DNA of 64,000 bases from Pyropia haitanensis (taxonomy: Eukaryota > Rhodophyta > Bangiophyceae > Bangiales > Bangiaceae), in NCBI GenBank assembly GCA_008729055.1, contig SDUX01000071.1, positions 100,970-164,969 of the forward strand. Direction: 5' to 3'. Below the pieces are notes generated by a model. The model did no database searches and had not been told where the DNA came from. It was given only the letters and a program-made list of their open reading frames with translations. Shown here one piece after another: positions 62,101 through 64,000 of the stretch; position 1 is the stretch's first letter; the number at the start of each line of letters is the position of its first letter. The position numbers were made by a program, and so were the translations under genes.

Positions 62101-63289
62101 GACGCGGTCAACCACCCCATGCACGACCGTGGGGGTCGAACCTCGGACATGGAGCGGGCGGATCTATGGCTGGAATGAAGTATGCGCGCCAATTCGGCCG
62201 CCGGATGGTGTGCAGCATCGCTGTAGACGCAAAAGTGGGCAAAAGTGGGCAAAAGTGGGCAAAAGTGGGTAGGAAGTGGGCAAGAAGTGGGCAAAAAGTG
62301 GGCAAACAGGGGCCAAATTGGACACAATTGGGCAATTGGGGGCAAGAAGTTTCCAAAACTGCAAAGAAAATTGAGACGAAAGTCGCCAGAAAGTGGTCCA
62401 ACAGTGGCCACAAAGTGCGCCCCGCCACCCAAACTGTCCACTGCGCGTTCCGCCCGTCACACTGGCGTGGACGGTGTGAGGGCGGAACTTTTGTCGCCGA
62501 CCGTCACACCTGGCTGTCGGGACCCCCACGTGGCGAAAACCATTCCACAAAATTGACACGTGGAAACCGGCGCTCCACAAAACACTCGTTGCATCCAACG
62601 GACGCGCCAACGAACGGGTCGGCCAACCACCCCATGCACGACGGTGCGGGTGGAACCTCGGACGTCGAGCGGGCGGATGTATGGCTGGAATAAAGGATGC
62701 GAGCCAATTCGGCCGCCGGAGCGCGTGCTGCATTGCTGTACACGCGAAAGTGGGCAAAAGTGGGCAACAGTGGCCAAAAGTGGGTGAGACGCGGTCAACC
62801 ACCCCATGCACGACCGTGGGGGTCGAACCTCGGACATGGAGCGGGCGGATCTATGGCTGGAATGAAGTATGCGCGCCAATTCGGCCGCCGGATGGTGTGC
62901 AGCATCGCTGTAGACGCAAAAGTGGGCAAAAGTGGGCAAAAGTGGGCAAAAGTGGGTAGGAAGTGGGCAAGAAGTGGGCAAAAAGTGGGCAAACAGGGGG
63001 CCAAATTGGACACAATTGGGCAATTGGGGGCAAGAAGTTTCCAAAACTGCAAAGAAAATTGAGGCGAAAGTCGCCAGAAAGTGGTCCAACAGTGGCCACA
63101 AAGTGCGCCCCGCCACCCAAACTGTCCACTGCGCGTTCCGCCCGTCACACTGGCGTGGACGGTGTGAGGGCGGAACTTTTGTCGCCGACCGTCACACCTG
63201 GCTGTCGGGACCCCCACGTGGCGAAAACCATTCCACAAAATTGACACGTGGAAACCGGCGCTCCACAAAACACTCGTTGCATCCAACGG

Positions 63290-64000
63290 ACGCGCCAACA
63301 ACGGGTCGGCCAACCACCCCATGCACGACGGTGCGGGTGGAACCTCGGACGTCGAGCGGGCGGATGTATGGCTGGAATAAAGGATGCGAGCCAATTCGGC
63401 CGCCGGAGCGCGTGCTGCATTGCTGTACACGCGAAAGTGGGCAAAAGTGGGCAACAGTGGCCAAAAGTGGGTGAGACGCGGTCAACCACCATGCACGACC
63501 GTGGGGGTCGAACCTCGGACATGGAGCGGGCGGATCTATGGCTGGAATGAAGTATGCGCGCCAATTCGGCGCCGGATGGTGTGCAGCATCGCTGTAGACG
63601 CAAAAGTGGGCAAAAGTGGGCAAAAGTGGGCAAAAGTGGGTAGGAATGGGCAAGAAGTGGGCAAAAAGTGGGCAAACAGGGGCCAAATTGGAACACAATT
63701 GGGCAATTGGGGGCAAGAAGTTTCCAAACTGCAAAGAAAAATTGAGGCGAAAGTCGCCAGAAAGTGGTCCAACAGTGGCCACAAAGTGCGCCCCGCCACC
63801 CAAACTGTCCACTGCGCGTTCCGCCCGTCACACTGGCGTGGACGGTGTGTGAGGGCGGAACTTTTGTCGCCGACCGTCACACCTGGCTGTCGGGACCCCC
63901 ACGTGGCGAAAACCATTCCACAAAATTGACACGTGGAAACCCGGCGCTCCACAAAACACTCGTTGCATCCAACGGACGCGCCAAACGAACGGGTCGGCCA
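63290..64000. repeat. Indel-rich end of the array segment
   Basis: About ten single-base or two-base indels fall in 700 bp: GCCAACAACGG, ACCACCATGC, TTCGGCGCCGG, AGGAATGGGC, CAGGGGCC, TTCCAAACTGC, AGAAAAATTG, GGTGTGTGAGG, GAAACCCGGC and CCAAACGAAC. Most are in homopolymers. The only other comparable bursts are at the left edge of the first gap, at the A/B boundary and in the scrambled core. Confidence 0.8.

Larger units (their letters stand above)
1..64000. repeat. 689-bp tandem satellite array, about 90 units
   Basis: The same 689-bp sequence recurs head to tail across the whole window, always in the same orientation. The phase marker GTGG(A)(C/A)ACCGG falls at 623, 1312, 2001 and so on, exactly 689 bp apart for the first 15 occurrences. 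No stretch longer than about 100 bp lies outside the repeat apart from two N gaps. The first base and the last base are almost in the same phase and both lie inside a unit, so the array continues in both directions. Head-to-tail units, near identity and absence of genes are typical of eukaryotic satellite DNA. I do not recognise the family, and function (centromeric, subtelomeric or neutral) cannot be read from the sequence. Confidence 0.97.
47009..64000. repeat. Heterogeneous subfamily B block to the window end
   Basis: About 25 B units with markers from 47642 to 63933. Most spacings are 687 to 689. Exceptions are 517, 514 and 515 (one subunit lost), 754 (66-bp duplication) and 915 (232-bp duplication). 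The TTGG..CAC site varies unit by unit (GGAC, AAC, AGC or a one-base loss). AGC always comes with GAGGCG, and GGAC almost always with GAGACG. The last 750 bp are rich in single-base indels. The array is cut by the window edge. Confidence 0.92.

Noticed and set aside
1..64000. Transposon or integrase genes, rRNA spacer repeats, or bacterial or phage genes within the array
   Set aside because: No coding domain, rRNA segment, terminal inverted repeat or target-site duplication was seen. All sequence is accounted for by satellite units, their fragments and N.

Overview
The window is one uninterrupted tandem satellite DNA array with no gene that I can support. A unit of 689 bp repeats about 90 times from the first base to the last. 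Both ends lie inside the array, so its full size is larger than 64 kb. A long homogenised satellite in a scaffold with two N gaps (24856-25835 and 46907-47008) points to a eukaryotic chromosome, probably heterochromatin, a centromere-like region or a subtelomere. I cannot name the species. The + strand is G-rich and T-poor.

Unit architecture: each monomer begins with two tandem copies of a 172-bp subunit (s1 and s2, about 90% identical by hand count). A non-duplicated tail of about 345 bp follows. Each subunit carries a cluster of the decamer GTGGGCAAAA, so the + strand has regularly spaced GGG runs and A-tracts about one helical turn apart. 689 is not a multiple of 3, so reading frames do not carry from one monomer to the next.

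Layout: 1-12824 holds subfamily A, and its first 15 or so units are almost identical and exactly 689 bp. The A/B boundary is a 51-bp tandem duplication at 12774-12873 whose left copy is A type and right copy B type. 12874-14261 holds A/B mosaic and rearranged monomers. 14262-24855 is a very homogeneous subfamily B block ending at the first gap. 25836-36397 is B with more variants. 36398-39049 is a scrambled core of shortened, microhomology-joined fragments that also contains A-type pieces. 39050-39970 is normal B. 40028-40583 is a diverged A-like monomer, followed by an 88-bp mosaic insert with hairpins. 40672-64000 is heterogeneous B, interrupted by the second gap. It includes three monomers that lost one 172-bp subunit, a 232-bp duplication and a 66-bp duplication.

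The window therefore records how a satellite evolves: homogenised blocks, a subfamily boundary, unequal exchange between internal subunits, and a disordered core. Part of the disorder may be assembly error, because single-base indels in homopolymers cluster at the gap edge, the A/B boundary and the right end. All long open frames are by-products of the repeat.
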